Assembly: GCA_035297385.1 (NCBI GenBank)
Contig: DATGZD010000069.1
Location: 1 to 10,837 of the forward strand
Direction: 5' to 3'
DNA length: 10,837 nt
From: UBA11855 sp035297385
GTDB taxonomy: Archaea; Thermoproteota; Bathyarchaeia; Bathyarchaeales; Bathycorpusculaceae
Part shown: positions 1 to 6,861 of the stretch, one piece after another
Layout of the letters: the number at the start of each line of letters is the position of its first letter
How positions within the stretch are numbered: position 1 is the first letter of the stretch
The notes under the pieces: generated by a model
Databases searched by the model: none
Seen by the model: only the letters and a program-made list of their open reading frames with translations
Told to the model about the DNA's origin: nothing
Made by a program: the position numbers and the translations under genes

Positions 1-1
1 C

Positions 2-970
2 CGTTCTCTGCTTATCCGCGGTAAGCATAGAGTTCATGTTCAGAAATTTGAGGAAGCTGGTAAGATAATTGAGCAAACCCGTGAGCTTGCGTTAGCGGAG
101 AACAGTGTAGATATGGAGTTAAACCTAACCAAGAAGCCTAGAAGTAGTATATTTATAGATGATGAAGTTCAACCCTTCGGTCCATCTGCACCCATTAGAG
201 ATTTACATTTAGGCAATACAAAGTTTGAACGGCACGTAGAAAAAGCGTATCGTGACACTGACCTTAAAGCAGTCCAAGCAGTTAAGGAACTCTATAACGA
301 AGGCGTTTTAGTTACGAAGATTCAACGCGCCTTCAGTGTGGGAGCTTTCGGAATCGAGAAAAACAGAAAGTTGGTTCCAACCCGTTGGAGCATAACAGCA
401 GTAGATGATATAATCGGTAAAGACCTAGCAAAGCAAGTGAAGGCTTGTCCAGAAATTAATGAATATCGTGTTTATGAGTCAATCTATATGGATAATGTGT
501 TCGAAATTCTCATGATCCCTTCCCAATGGAGTTATGAATCTATGGAGGCATGGTACCCTGGTACAGTATGGAACCCAACTGGAACAAAAATTGAGATCTA
601 TTCTGATTGGGAAGGCAACAATGGAAGATCCACGTACGCTCAAATCGGAGGTTGCTACTACTCAGCACGATTAGCAACTTGTGAATTACTAGTAAAAGAG
701 CGCCGACAAGCCACTGTTATCGTGTTACGTGAAGCCCGTCCAGGTTACATTATGCCCATTGGCGTGTGGCAGGTTAGAGAAAATGTTAGGAATGCAATGC
801 GTCAGAAGCCCCACATCTTCAAATCATTGGATGATTCTTTAAAGTACATTGCTAGTCGATTTGAGATTCCAATCCAAAGATGGGTCGCCCAGAGTGAGCT
901 CTTAAAGAAAGCATTGTTCCAGAAGAAGATAACTGATTTTTTCTCGAACAATTCCGATAGATTTGGATAA
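2..970 (+). CDS. nreA: NreA-like archaeal DNA repair protein, 5' end outside window
   Basis: This is the C-terminal 322 residues of an Nre-family protein. The frame is open from base 2, so the ATG at 113 is an internal Met and not the start. The stop is TAA at 968-970. Family-like stretches are the FIDDEVQPFGPSAP segment just after that Met and, near the C-terminus, RPGYIMPIGVWQVRENVR. The protein ends in a PCNA-interacting (PIP) box, QKKITDFF, encoded at 920-943 and fitting Q-x-x-(I/L/M)-x-x-F-F, followed by eight residues. In haloarchaea NreA acts with UvrABC in repairing mitomycin C damage in a PCNA-dependent way, and the intact PIP box here argues for the same sliding-clamp docking. Any N-terminal zinc-binding part lies upstream and cannot be judged. 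A coiled-coil gene follows after 28 nt on the same strand and is probably cotranscribed. Confidence 0.88.
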   Translation, partial: RSLLIRGKHRVHVQKFEEAGKIIEQTRELALAENSVDMELNLTKKPRSSIFIDDEVQPFGPSAPIRDLHLGNTKFERHVEKAYRDTDLKAVQAVKELYNEGVLVTKIQRAFSVGAFGIEKNRKLVPTRWSITAVDDIIGKDLAKQVKACPEINEYRVYESIYMDNVFEILMIPSQWSYESMEAWYPGTVWNPTGTKIEIYSDWEGNNGRSTYAQIGGCYYSARLATCELLVKERRQATVIVLREARPGYIMPIGVWQVRENVRNAMRQKPHIFKSLDDSLKYIASRFEIPIQRWVAQSELLKKALFQKKITDFFSNNSDRFG

Positions 971-998
971 GTCTTAAAAAGCACTAAGTAGAGTATGG

Positions 999-2648
999 AT
1001 GGGACTTGTTACGGCTGAGATAATCATACAAAGAGTAAGTAAACAGTTGCTGCCTTTTGCGGCACTTTCAGCAAACCGTGCTGAACCTTTCACGTCTGAT
1101 TTTGAGATGGCAACTATCTTTTCTTTAGCTGAGCTCGAAAGAGATAAGGGTGGTGGCCTAATTGCTAAGCAGCCAGAAGAAGAAATTGCATTCATTGCAA
1201 AGATGGGTTATCCTCTTTGGCTCTTCTCGTGGTCAGAACTTAACCTGATCTTTGATGGATTAAACCAGAACAATCACAATCTGCCTTATGTCTCAATTCC
1301 TGAAGTTGATGTTCTTCCAGATAACCTAACTCGGGCTGCAAAAACGCGAGAAACATACTTAGCTTTCCTCAATGATACAGCAAACCATCTTGAAATTACG
1401 ACTGAAAAGAAAGAGCTTCGAATAAATGGGCTAATAACAGATCCTCAATTCTTAACTGAATTTGACTCTTACCGTCGTGAAGCAAAGACCGTTGAAGAAG
1501 ATAATACTACAGGTTGGATCCAAACAGTTCTTGATGAAGCGGCTATTCTATGTGAGATCCGTGAAGTGGATGACCTTCGCAAATCCCTGCAAACGCGAAC
1601 CGAAACTCTTAACACATGTATTAGGCTTCTCGATAAAACGACAAGAGATTACGTTAATGAATTACGTGATAAAGCGTATAATGTTAAGCAGGATTTTGCT
1701 ATTGAAATCCGAGAAGAAGAGAAGATTGTAGCACCTAGAATTAGTCACATAAAAGAAGACTTTGATTTTCAGATGAACTCCATGACAAGAAGTTACGAGA
1801 AACAATGTCTTCCAATTCAAGAGGAAAAAGCCAAGCTTGAAAAGTCTAAAGAGTTTGCTCTAGCAAGTATTGAACAGTACATACAAGAAGCTAAAACTCA
1901 TGCAGAGAATGGACAATCTGCTGCAGAACAAAAATGGAGGAGCAAAGCTGATAAAACTAGGAAGGAAATTGATGAAATTGAAGATCAATTGAAGCAAACA
2001 GAGAAGACTCTTAGAGATTTAGAGGAAAAACGTTCGCTTGAAACTTTTAAGATAAAAGAAGAGATGGAAACCAAAGTTAGAGAAGCCCAGAAAATATTGC
2101 TGGAGCTGGAGTCGGCACGCGATGCAAAAATCCGAATATTCAATGAAGAAATCCAAAGATTAGAAGAATCAACAAAACAGAAAAGCGATCAACTCAACAG
2201 AATGCTAAAATTGCTTGAAGGAAACATGATACAGTTTGTCTCGCTGGGGAAAAAGAAAGCAGGGTTAGAAGGAAGCATCTTGTATTATGTTCCATTCTAT
2301 GTGATCTGTTTACAAGGAAAATCAAATAGACGTTACTTTATTCTTCCGCCATCAGTTGTGAGTACGGTTGGTGTTTTTACGGTGCTTAAGGGCGCATTAG
2401 GCAGGGCTAGAATTAGGAGCCTTCTTGTTCCGCGTTATAAGTCTATGACTGAACTCATAGATTCAATTCAGGTTTTAGCAGAAGAAAACGCGTTGTTTGA
2501 AGCCGAAATAAACGAGTTGGGTATTAAGAATAATATGCTCCTGACAGAGAACGCTCATGAAAACATCAAGAAAGGACTCGAACACCTAAGAACTGAAGGA
2601 TGGTTATCTGATAAGGAAGCTGACGCCATATCACAAAGAATTACATAA
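999..2648 (+). CDS. Conserved-looking coiled-coil protein of unknown function, 549 aa
   Basis: I do not recognise this family. Residues 1-130 look globular, with a hydrophobic stretch GYPLWLFSW at 70-78. Residues about 190-405 are dense in Glu/Lys/Arg with few Pro or Gly and read as long helices or coiled coil. Residues 420-480 form a second globular part with a beta-like, aromatic core (ILYYVPFYVICLQG at 427-440, then RRYFILPPS at 444-452). A short charged helical tail follows. There is no signal peptide or clear transmembrane segment, so it is probably cytoplasmic. The ATG at 999 is preferred because the nearby ATG at 995 is out of frame and stops after seven codons. The SD is weak. The 28-nt gap after nreA suggests one transcript and perhaps a DNA-repair or chromosome-associated role, which is inference from context only. 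A structural or SMC-like scaffold is possible, but no Walker motifs are present. Confidence 0.75.
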   Translation: MGLVTAEIIIQRVSKQLLPFAALSANRAEPFTSDFEMATIFSLAELERDKGGGLIAKQPEEEIAFIAKMGYPLWLFSWSELNLIFDGLNQNNHNLPYVSIPEVDVLPDNLTRAAKTRETYLAFLNDTANHLEITTEKKELRINGLITDPQFLTEFDSYRREAKTVEEDNTTGWIQTVLDEAAILCEIREVDDLRKSLQTRTETLNTCIRLLDKTTRDYVNELRDKAYNVKQDFAIEIREEEKIVAPRISHIKEDFDFQMNSMTRSYEKQCLPIQEEKAKLEKSKEFALASIEQYIQEAKTHAENGQSAAEQKWRSKADKTRKEIDEIEDQLKQTEKTLRDLEEKRSLETFKIKEEMETKVREAQKILLELESARDAKIRIFNEEIQRLEESTKQKSDQLNRMLKLLEGNMIQFVSLGKKKAGLEGSILYYVPFYVICLQGKSNRRYFILPPSVVSTVGVFTVLKGALGRARIRSLLVPRYKSMTELIDSIQVLAEENALFEAEINELGIKNNMLLTENAHENIKKGLEHLRTEGWLSDKEADAISQRIT

Positions 2649-2729
2649 GCGCTTCAATTATTACTTCTTGATACTATCCGTTTCTTGCTTGATTCTATGA
2701 TCGATGGCTTGCGCGCGCTTTCTGTCAAC

Positions 2730-2750
2730 AAAAAAATAGAAGAGAAGTTT
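2730..2750 (-). terminator. T-rich terminator of the small cysteine-rich gene
   Basis: Read on the minus strand, 12 nt beyond the TAG stop at 2762-2764, a pyrimidine-rich run ends in seven consecutive T (A-run 2730-2736 on the plus strand). Archaeal RNA polymerase terminates at such oligo-T tracts without needing a hairpin. Confidence 0.45.
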
Positions 2751-2761
2751 AAATGAGTTAA

Positions 2762-2923
2762 CTATTTTTTCGCTTTAGATCTAGCTGTTTTTTCTTCCCG
2801 CATTGGCTTCATCGGTTGATCACAACAAACTATATCGCAGGTTTCACATGTGCAGGGACTCTCGACGAGTACGACAAGACCGCACTCGTCACACTTGTAT
2901 TTCTCACCTTTTTGTTTTGCCAA
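2762..2923 (-). CDS. Desulforedoxin-like 53-aa cysteine-rich protein, TTG start
   Basis: This small gene encodes 53 residues with seven cysteines: C11, C14, C24, C26, C29, C33 and C34. YKCDECG at 9-15 followed by VVLV and then CC at 33-34 and PM at 37-38 match the layout of desulforedoxin and the desulfoferrodoxin N-terminal domain (YKCxxCGxVV...VCCGxxM), which bind one Fe or Zn through four Cys. It differs by an inserted CTCETC in the loop and a Lys/Arg-rich tail (42-53). The TTG start at 2921-2923 is forced: an in-frame TAG lies just upstream at 2936-2938 and no ATG occurs before residue 38. An AGGAG SD (2933-2937) sits 9 nt before the start. A small electron-transfer or metal-binding role is inferred. 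It lies downstream of, and on the same strand as, the Lon-like gene, but has its own promoter-like sequence. Confidence 0.72.
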   Translation of the reverse strand: MAKQKGEKYKCDECGLVVLVESPCTCETCDIVCCDQPMKPMREEKTARSKAKK

Positions 2924-2932
2924 AAATTCACG

Positions 2933-2937
2933 CTCCT
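2933..2937 (-). promoter_or_regulatory. Shine-Dalgarno AGGAG for the TTG-start mini-gene
   Basis: AGGAG on the minus strand, 9 nt before the TTG at 2921-2923. It overlaps the in-frame TAG at 2936-2938, which excludes any longer upstream version, so this site decides the start. Confidence 0.6.
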
Positions 2938-2944
2938 AAAATAT

Positions 2945-2985
2945 CCAGATAATTTTACGTGTTCGCTTAATATAAGAATATCTGG
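2945..2985. repeat. Inverted repeat CCAGATA/TATCTGG around the core promoter
   Basis: CCAGATA at 2945-2951 and TATCTGG at 2979-2985 are perfect 7-nt inverted arms separated by 27 nt. One arm lies just upstream of the TATA-like box and the other near the expected transcription start, the geometry of an operator pair. With 7-nt arms in AT-rich DNA, chance is possible. Confidence 0.35.
2966..2979 (-). promoter_or_regulatory. TATA-like box of the mini-gene
   Basis: On the minus strand this reads ATTCTTATATTAAG, an archaeal TATA-box-like element. A start about 25 nt downstream would fall near 2945-2950, giving a short leader of roughly 25 nt that contains the SD. The element lies between the two arms of a CCAGATA inverted repeat. 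Confidence 0.45.
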
Positions 2986-3017
2986 CACATGCAAATTACG
3001 AAGCTTGGAAGACAGGT

Positions 3018-3041
3018 TTCAGATTTCTGAACATTTGTTCA
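3018..3041. repeat. Two overlapping 14-bp dyads between lon-like and mini-gene
   Basis: TTCAGA-TT-TCTGAA (3018-3031) and TGAACA-TT-TGTTCA (3028-3041) are two perfect 6+2+6 inverted repeats that share four bases. They start 1 nt beyond the Lon-like stop and end about 30 bp upstream of the TATA-like box of the mini-gene. A 2-nt loop makes RNA hairpins or terminators unlikely, so a dimeric repressor or activator site is a better guess. Confidence 0.4.
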
Positions 3042-3042
3042 T

Positions 3043-5457
3043 TTAGTCATTTTCTTTTGGTTTTGCAATAGCTTCGAATGTTACGTATTCTTTGAACCTA
3101 TCAGCCATGGTCGTTAGGCATTCATTAACTCTATAATTTACTGTTCCTTCTTCAAATGTTCCATCCTCTCGTCTTTCACCCGCTTTGACACCAGTGAGAA
3201 ATTCAATACCTTCATCGATTGTTCTTACTGCATACATATGGAATTTTCCTTCTCTTACTGCATTAACTACTTCTTCCTTCAGCATCAAATGTTGAACGTT
3301 ACTTTCTGGTATCATTACACCTTGTTTGCCCGTTAAGCCGCGTGCCTTACAGACTTCGTAGAAGCCTTCAACTTTTTGGTTTACTCCGCCTATGGCTTGA
3401 ACTTCACCCTTCTGATTTACAGAGCCTGTAACAGCTATATTTTGTTTAATTGGAAACCCTGACAAAGCCGATAATAGAGAGTATAATTCAGTGCTTGCAG
3501 CGCTGTCACCTTCTACACCCTCATAATTTTGTTCAAAAACTATTCTTGCCGAAAGACTCATAGGTTTATCCTGTGCATACTTTTCAGTTAAGTAACCACT
3601 TAAAATGAGCACACCTTTTGTATGAATTGGTCCACCCATCTTAGCTTCACGTTCAATATCAACGACACCTTCTTTTCCCAAACCGTAGCTTGCTGTAACG
3701 CGTGATGGACTGCCAAATGCAAAATCTCCCAATCCCATCACAGCTAACCCGTTGACTTGTCCGGTTACGTTTTCTTCAGTCTCTATGAGAAGTATGCCAC
3801 GATTAATCATCTCTTGAATCTTTTCTTGTATGAGTTTTGACCTGTAGATTTTTTCTTCTACGGCTTTTTTGACATGATCTGCAGTAATGTTCTTGGATTC
3901 TTCTTGTTCTGCATAATAATTTGCTTCACGTATAACATCTGCGACTTCAGCGAATTTCGTGGATAACTTCTTTTGATCCTCAGCCTGTCGCGAACTATGC
4001 TCAACTAGCTTAGCTAAAGCAGAGCTGTCGAGGTGTTTTAGGTTTTCTTTTTGACAAAGAGCACAGACAAAAGCACCGTATTCTGCGATGTTCTTATCAT
4101 TCCTCGGCATAGTCGTGTCGAACTCCGCTTTAACTTTAAAGAGTTCATTGAAGTCCGTGTCCATAGTGAAGAGTAGCTGATAGACGTATGGGTCTCCAAT
4201 AATGATAATCTTCTCTTTCAAAGGAATCGGTTGAGGTTTAAGGCTCTTTATACTCAAGAAACCATATCGTTCTTCAGGTTCCTCGATACGTATTTGTCTC
4301 TCCCGTAAGGCACGTTTTAATGCATCATAAGAGAATGGATTTCGCAGCAATTCTTCTATACGTACAATTAAGTATCCTTGGTTTGCTTTATGTAATGCGC
4401 CAGCCCTAATCATCGTGAAGTCTGTAGTTAAAGCCCCAAACTGAGCTTCCTTCTCGGTTCTACCTATAAGGTTCTGATACGTGGGGTTGGCCTCCATAAC
4501 GACTGGAGCACCTTTAAGGCTTGAATTGTCAATGATTACGTTTACCTCGTATTTTCTAAAAGGAGCTTCTCGCATCCAAGGTAAAGGAAAGGGAGTCTGT
4601 TGAGGTTCTTCTCCTCTTATAAAAACTTGCAAATTCTCGAGAATATCATTTTGTACATCATGAAGGAAATTTACAACTTCAACAGAGTCTTTGTAATTAT
4701 CTATTACATCGTCAACTAAATGGCCGATAGCATACAGTGCGACGTCTCGGTTGAGCTTTTTGATTACTTCATGAATTCTACGCTCCATATCCAAGAATTG
4801 TCGCATCGTATTCGCGAGTTGTTCTTCGAGGCGGTCTCTTCTTTGTTGAATCTCATCTTTAGTGTTTTGTGGCAGCGTCATAAGTTCTTCTTCAGTGATC
4901 GGTTTACCTTTCACCACGGGTATAAGAAGCAAGCCTACAGGTGAGCTTTGAATTACAAAGCCCTCTTGTTGAGCTTTAGCATTAAGGTTTTCAATTAGTG
5001 CTTTTCTTTGATTCTCTAAATCTCTAAGCGTAGCTTCTCTTTTTCTAGAATAATCCTCACTTTCGAAAGATTTAGGCAAAGCCGATCGAATGTTCTCAAT
5101 TAAGTTCTTGATGTCTTTCTGGAATTCTTTGCCTTTGCCAGCGGGTAGCTGAATTGCCTTTGGCTCATATTGGTTAGAAAAGTTGTTTACATAACACCAA
5201 TCAGGAGGAACAGGCTCAGAACGAGCAATTTCTTCCACAAAACTCTTTGTGGCTGTAGTCCTACCCGTCCCGGGCCAACCTGCCACATAGATATTAAAAC
5301 CATGATCTCGAATGCCAAGACCAAATTTTAACGCTCTCACAGCTCTCTCTTGACCAATAATCTCTCTCAGAGGAACTAAGCCTTCAGTTGTTGCACATTC
5401 CATAAAACCCGTTTCACACGTAATTCTCAGTTTTTCTGGAGACAATTCAATAACCAT
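3043..5457 (-). CDS. Lon-family protease, LonC/YcbZ type (AAA_32)
   Basis: An 804-aa Lon-related (MEROPS S16) peptidase. The N-terminal region, ending at the P-loop, matches the PF13654 AAA_32 type (LREIIGQERAVRALKFGLGI at 30-49). A helical insert covers about 110-275, an AAA lid region runs to about 535, and the Lon proteolytic domain is 555-760. The Ser-Lys dyad is S652 (in EGDSAAS) and K695 (in GGVNQKVEGF), 43 residues apart, the spacing of E. coli Lon S679/K722. The P-loop reads GWPGTGRT (60-67) with Arg66 in place of Lys, and the Walker B region reads GYLIVRIEELL with Arg365 where Asp is expected. ATP dependence is therefore doubtful. No transmembrane segment is seen, unlike membrane-bound archaeal LonB, so it is probably cytosolic protein quality control. 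It begins 55 nt after the amidotransferase gene. No clear SD precedes the ATG. Confidence 0.9.
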   Translation of the reverse strand: MVIELSPEKLRITCETGFMECATTEGLVPLREIIGQERAVRALKFGLGIRDHGFNIYVAGWPGTGRTTATKSFVEEIARSEPVPPDWCYVNNFSNQYEPKAIQLPAGKGKEFQKDIKNLIENIRSALPKSFESEDYSRKREATLRDLENQRKALIENLNAKAQQEGFVIQSSPVGLLLIPVVKGKPITEEELMTLPQNTKDEIQQRRDRLEEQLANTMRQFLDMERRIHEVIKKLNRDVALYAIGHLVDDVIDNYKDSVEVVNFLHDVQNDILENLQVFIRGEEPQQTPFPLPWMREAPFRKYEVNVIIDNSSLKGAPVVMEANPTYQNLIGRTEKEAQFGALTTDFTMIRAGALHKANQGYLIVRIEELLRNPFSYDALKRALRERQIRIEEPEERYGFLSIKSLKPQPIPLKEKIIIIGDPYVYQLLFTMDTDFNELFKVKAEFDTTMPRNDKNIAEYGAFVCALCQKENLKHLDSSALAKLVEHSSRQAEDQKKLSTKFAEVADVIREANYYAEQEESKNITADHVKKAVEEKIYRSKLIQEKIQEMINRGILLIETEENVTGQVNGLAVMGLGDFAFGSPSRVTASYGLGKEGVVDIEREAKMGGPIHTKGVLILSGYLTEKYAQDKPMSLSARIVFEQNYEGVEGDSAASTELYSLLSALSGFPIKQNIAVTGSVNQKGEVQAIGGVNQKVEGFYEVCKARGLTGKQGVMIPESNVQHLMLKEEVVNAVREGKFHMYAVRTIDEGIEFLTGVKAGERREDGTFEEGTVNYRVNECLTTMADRFKEYVTFEAIAKPKEND

Positions 5458-5482
5458 TATTCCACACTCAAACTGCCTAAAA

Positions 5483-5497
5483 CACTGTTAATAATTC
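5483..5497 (-). promoter_or_regulatory. Possible TATA-like element for the Lon-like gene
   Basis: On the minus strand this reads GAATTATTAACAGTG, AT-rich and centred about 33 nt before the ATG at 5457. A start about 25 nt downstream would give a near-leaderless mRNA, consistent with the lack of a good SD. This is weak evidence, and read-through from the upstream pair is equally possible. Confidence 0.25.
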
Positions 5498-5512
5498 TCA
5501 ACTGAGTTGGTA

Positions 5513-6076
5513 TTATACCCTTCGGTACTCACTAAATGTATCTATAAAACGTTGCAAAATTTCTTTGTTCCTGACCTCTGGATGAAACAATACCCCATAA
5601 ACACTACGATGCTTGTGTTTTATTGCCTCCACACACCGTGTTGATTCAGCTAAAACGTTAAAATCATTCGATGGTTCAACTGAGTAATTATGTAGTGCAT
5701 ACGCATCGAATGTAGAAGAGAATAGTGAGTTCTCTGCTAATGTCCTGATTTCTGTCATGCCTACACCTAAGCATATTTTTAAACGCAAGCCAAAAACTAA
5801 TCCGAGTGTTTGCATGCCGGCGCATATTCCCAAAATTGGCTTCTTACTGGTTTTTGCCCATTCAAACTTGTCTAACTGATTTAGTGTAACATTATCTTTA
5901 AGTGGTGTTCCTGAAAGAATTACACAATCAGAGTTGTTTAGATCATCCTGCGTTACTTCTGTATAATGCTTCACGATATATTCGTTAATCTCTTGAATGA
6001 TGGAGACTATTGGCAACACAAATTCATAGAAACCAAGTGAGTTCTTTTTACAATTCATGTCCAATACGAGAATCAT
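5513..6076 (-). CDS. Class I glutamine amidotransferase coupled to Dph6-like gene
   Basis: A stand-alone 187-aa triad glutamine amidotransferase domain that hydrolyses glutamine to release ammonia for a partner enzyme. The triad is complete: nucleophile Cys85 in LGICAGMQ (82-88), and His165 and Glu167 in LFHPE (163-167). The oxyanion-side segment ILSGTP (53-58) is also present. Its ATG overlaps the TGA of the upstream dph6-like gene (ATGA, 6073-6076), a sign of translational coupling and often of a complex. It resembles the GuaAa subunit of archaeal GMP synthase in size, but the nucleophile elbow is GICAGMQ and the partner is a Dph6-type PP-loop enzyme, not the larger GuaAb. I infer that it feeds ammonia to that partner. 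Annotation as GMP synthase subunit A would be the likely automatic but less convincing call. Confidence 0.85.
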   Translation of the reverse strand: MILVLDMNCKKNSLGFYEFVLPIVSIIQEINEYIVKHYTEVTQDDLNNSDCVILSGTPLKDNVTLNQLDKFEWAKTSKKPILGICAGMQTLGLVFGLRLKICLGVGMTEIRTLAENSLFSSTFDAYALHNYSVEPSNDFNVLAESTRCVEAIKHKHRSVYGVLFHPEVRNKEILQRFIDTFSEYRRV

Positions 6077-6753
6077 TTAGGGACCAGTCTCCCTTCAGTG
6101 ATATTGAACACGCCAGAGTTTCCCCGCGCTTCAACACTATACGTTAGAACTTCGAGCTTCTTCTTGAACAATGGTGCATCTAACACGGTCGTCTCGATTT
6201 CTCCACCTTCGCCGGATGGGCTTATTCCAAATTCTTTTTCCAACTCGATAAGCCTCTTTACTATACCAAGATCTATTTCCTTACCTAGCCAACCCTCATC
6301 AAGTGGATATGCAAAAATGCCTGAGATAAGCACATTGAAATGTTGCTGAAGGATTTCTTCTAAGAGCTGTCTTTGATCTCGTTTCCATAGCGGATTAAAA
6401 CACCATAGGTCTAAATGCTGACAAATACGTTGAATTCGTGAAGATTGGTAGACTGACTCTACTGCACCTGTGACGATACCTTCAATCTGGTATTCTTCTA
6501 TGGCTTCTGTGATTGCTTGCTCTAGATCTTTGAGTTCTTTCTCCTTCTTTCCGGCGGTTGTCTTTGTGATTAACGGTATTTCAAGTGCTTCTGCTTGCAG
6601 CTTAGTTAAATCAATGTTAGGTGTATGAAACATATAGCTTTCTTTGTTAGTGGATGCTAACGTGATAAGGCATGCTACTTTCTCATGCTTTGTTGCTATA
6701 TGTAATGCGAGTGTAGAATCTTTGCCCCCCGAGAATAGTATGCCAAGCTTCAT
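6073..6753 (-). CDS. dph6: Diphthine--ammonia ligase-like PP-loop ATPase
   Basis: A 226-aa member of the ATP_bind_4 / Dph6 family (PF01902), which amidates diphthine on the target His of elongation factor 2 using ATP and ammonia, the last step of diphthamide synthesis. The PP-loop motif is SGGKDS (8-13). Other family features are GAVESVYQSSRI (96-107, compare GxxxSxYQxxR), FNPLWKRD (119-126) and the signature GEGGEIETTVLDAPLF (181-196). Length is normal for archaeal family members. The ATG at 6753 follows a strong TATA box by only about 27 nt, so the mRNA is probably leaderless. The 4-nt overlap with a downstream glutamine amidotransferase is unusual for an enzyme normally thought to use free ammonium. 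Paralogues in this family can have other roles, so the exact substrate is inferred from family membership. Confidence 0.88.
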   Translation of the reverse strand: MKLGILFSGGKDSTLALHIATKHEKVACLITLASTNKESYMFHTPNIDLTKLQAEALEIPLITKTTAGKKEKELKDLEQAITEAIEEYQIEGIVTGAVESVYQSSRIQRICQHLDLWCFNPLWKRDQRQLLEEILQQHFNVLISGIFAYPLDEGWLGKEIDLGIVKRLIELEKEFGISPSGEGGEIETTVLDAPLFKKKLEVLTYSVEARGNSGVFNITEGRLVPK

Positions 6754-6779
6754 TGTGTTAGCGTTTAGGATTATTCCAA

Positions 6780-6789
6780 CTTATATATG
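6780..6789 (-). promoter_or_regulatory. TATA box of the dph6-amidotransferase operon
   Basis: On the minus strand this is CATATATAAG, a classic archaeal TATA box, ending 27 nt before the dph6 ATG (6751-6753). The expected start site is within a few bases of the ATG, so the transcript should be leaderless or nearly so. No SD is seen upstream of that ATG, which fits. Confidence 0.65.
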
Positions 6790-6815
6790 ATGCTCAATGC
6801 AAAACAATCTGCCGT

Positions 6816-6855
6816 GTTTCACAATTGTTTCATGATGTTTCAAGCTATTGTTTCA
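6816..6855 (+). repeat. Four phased GTTTCA direct repeats upstream of exported-protein gene
   Basis: GTTTCA occurs at 6816-6821, 6827-6832, 6837-6842 and 6850-6855, with start-to-start steps of 11, 10 and 13 bp, about one helical turn each. The last copy lies 6 bp before the TATA element of the 102-aa exported protein gene. The same hexamer, with similar spacing, precedes the next gene. It is a likely binding array for a regulator, on one face of the helix for at least the first three copies. Confidence 0.6.
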
Positions 6856-6861
6856 CTTAAC

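Noticed and set aside
974..1195. Minus-strand open frame, with similar ones at 802-984, 4720-4944, 6098-6349 and 7890-8072
   Set aside because: These are shadows on the opposite strand of well-supported genes, with no motif or start signal.
2816..3046. 76-codon plus-strand open frame
   Set aside because: It is antisense to the desulforedoxin-like mini-gene, whose cysteine pattern and SD are far stronger evidence. The plus-strand frame has no family-like sequence and runs over the palindromes.
5513..6076. GMP synthase subunit A (GuaAa)
   Set aside because: Size and triad fit, but the nucleophile elbow is GICAGMQ and the coupled PP-loop gene has Dph6 signatures (GEGGEIET...LDAPLF) and only 226 aa, not the larger GuaAb. 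It is kept as an alternative only.
6816..6855. GTTTCA repeats as a CRISPR or satellite array
   Set aside because: Units are only six bases with 4-7 nt gaps and sit directly upstream of a TATA box, so a regulatory array fits better.
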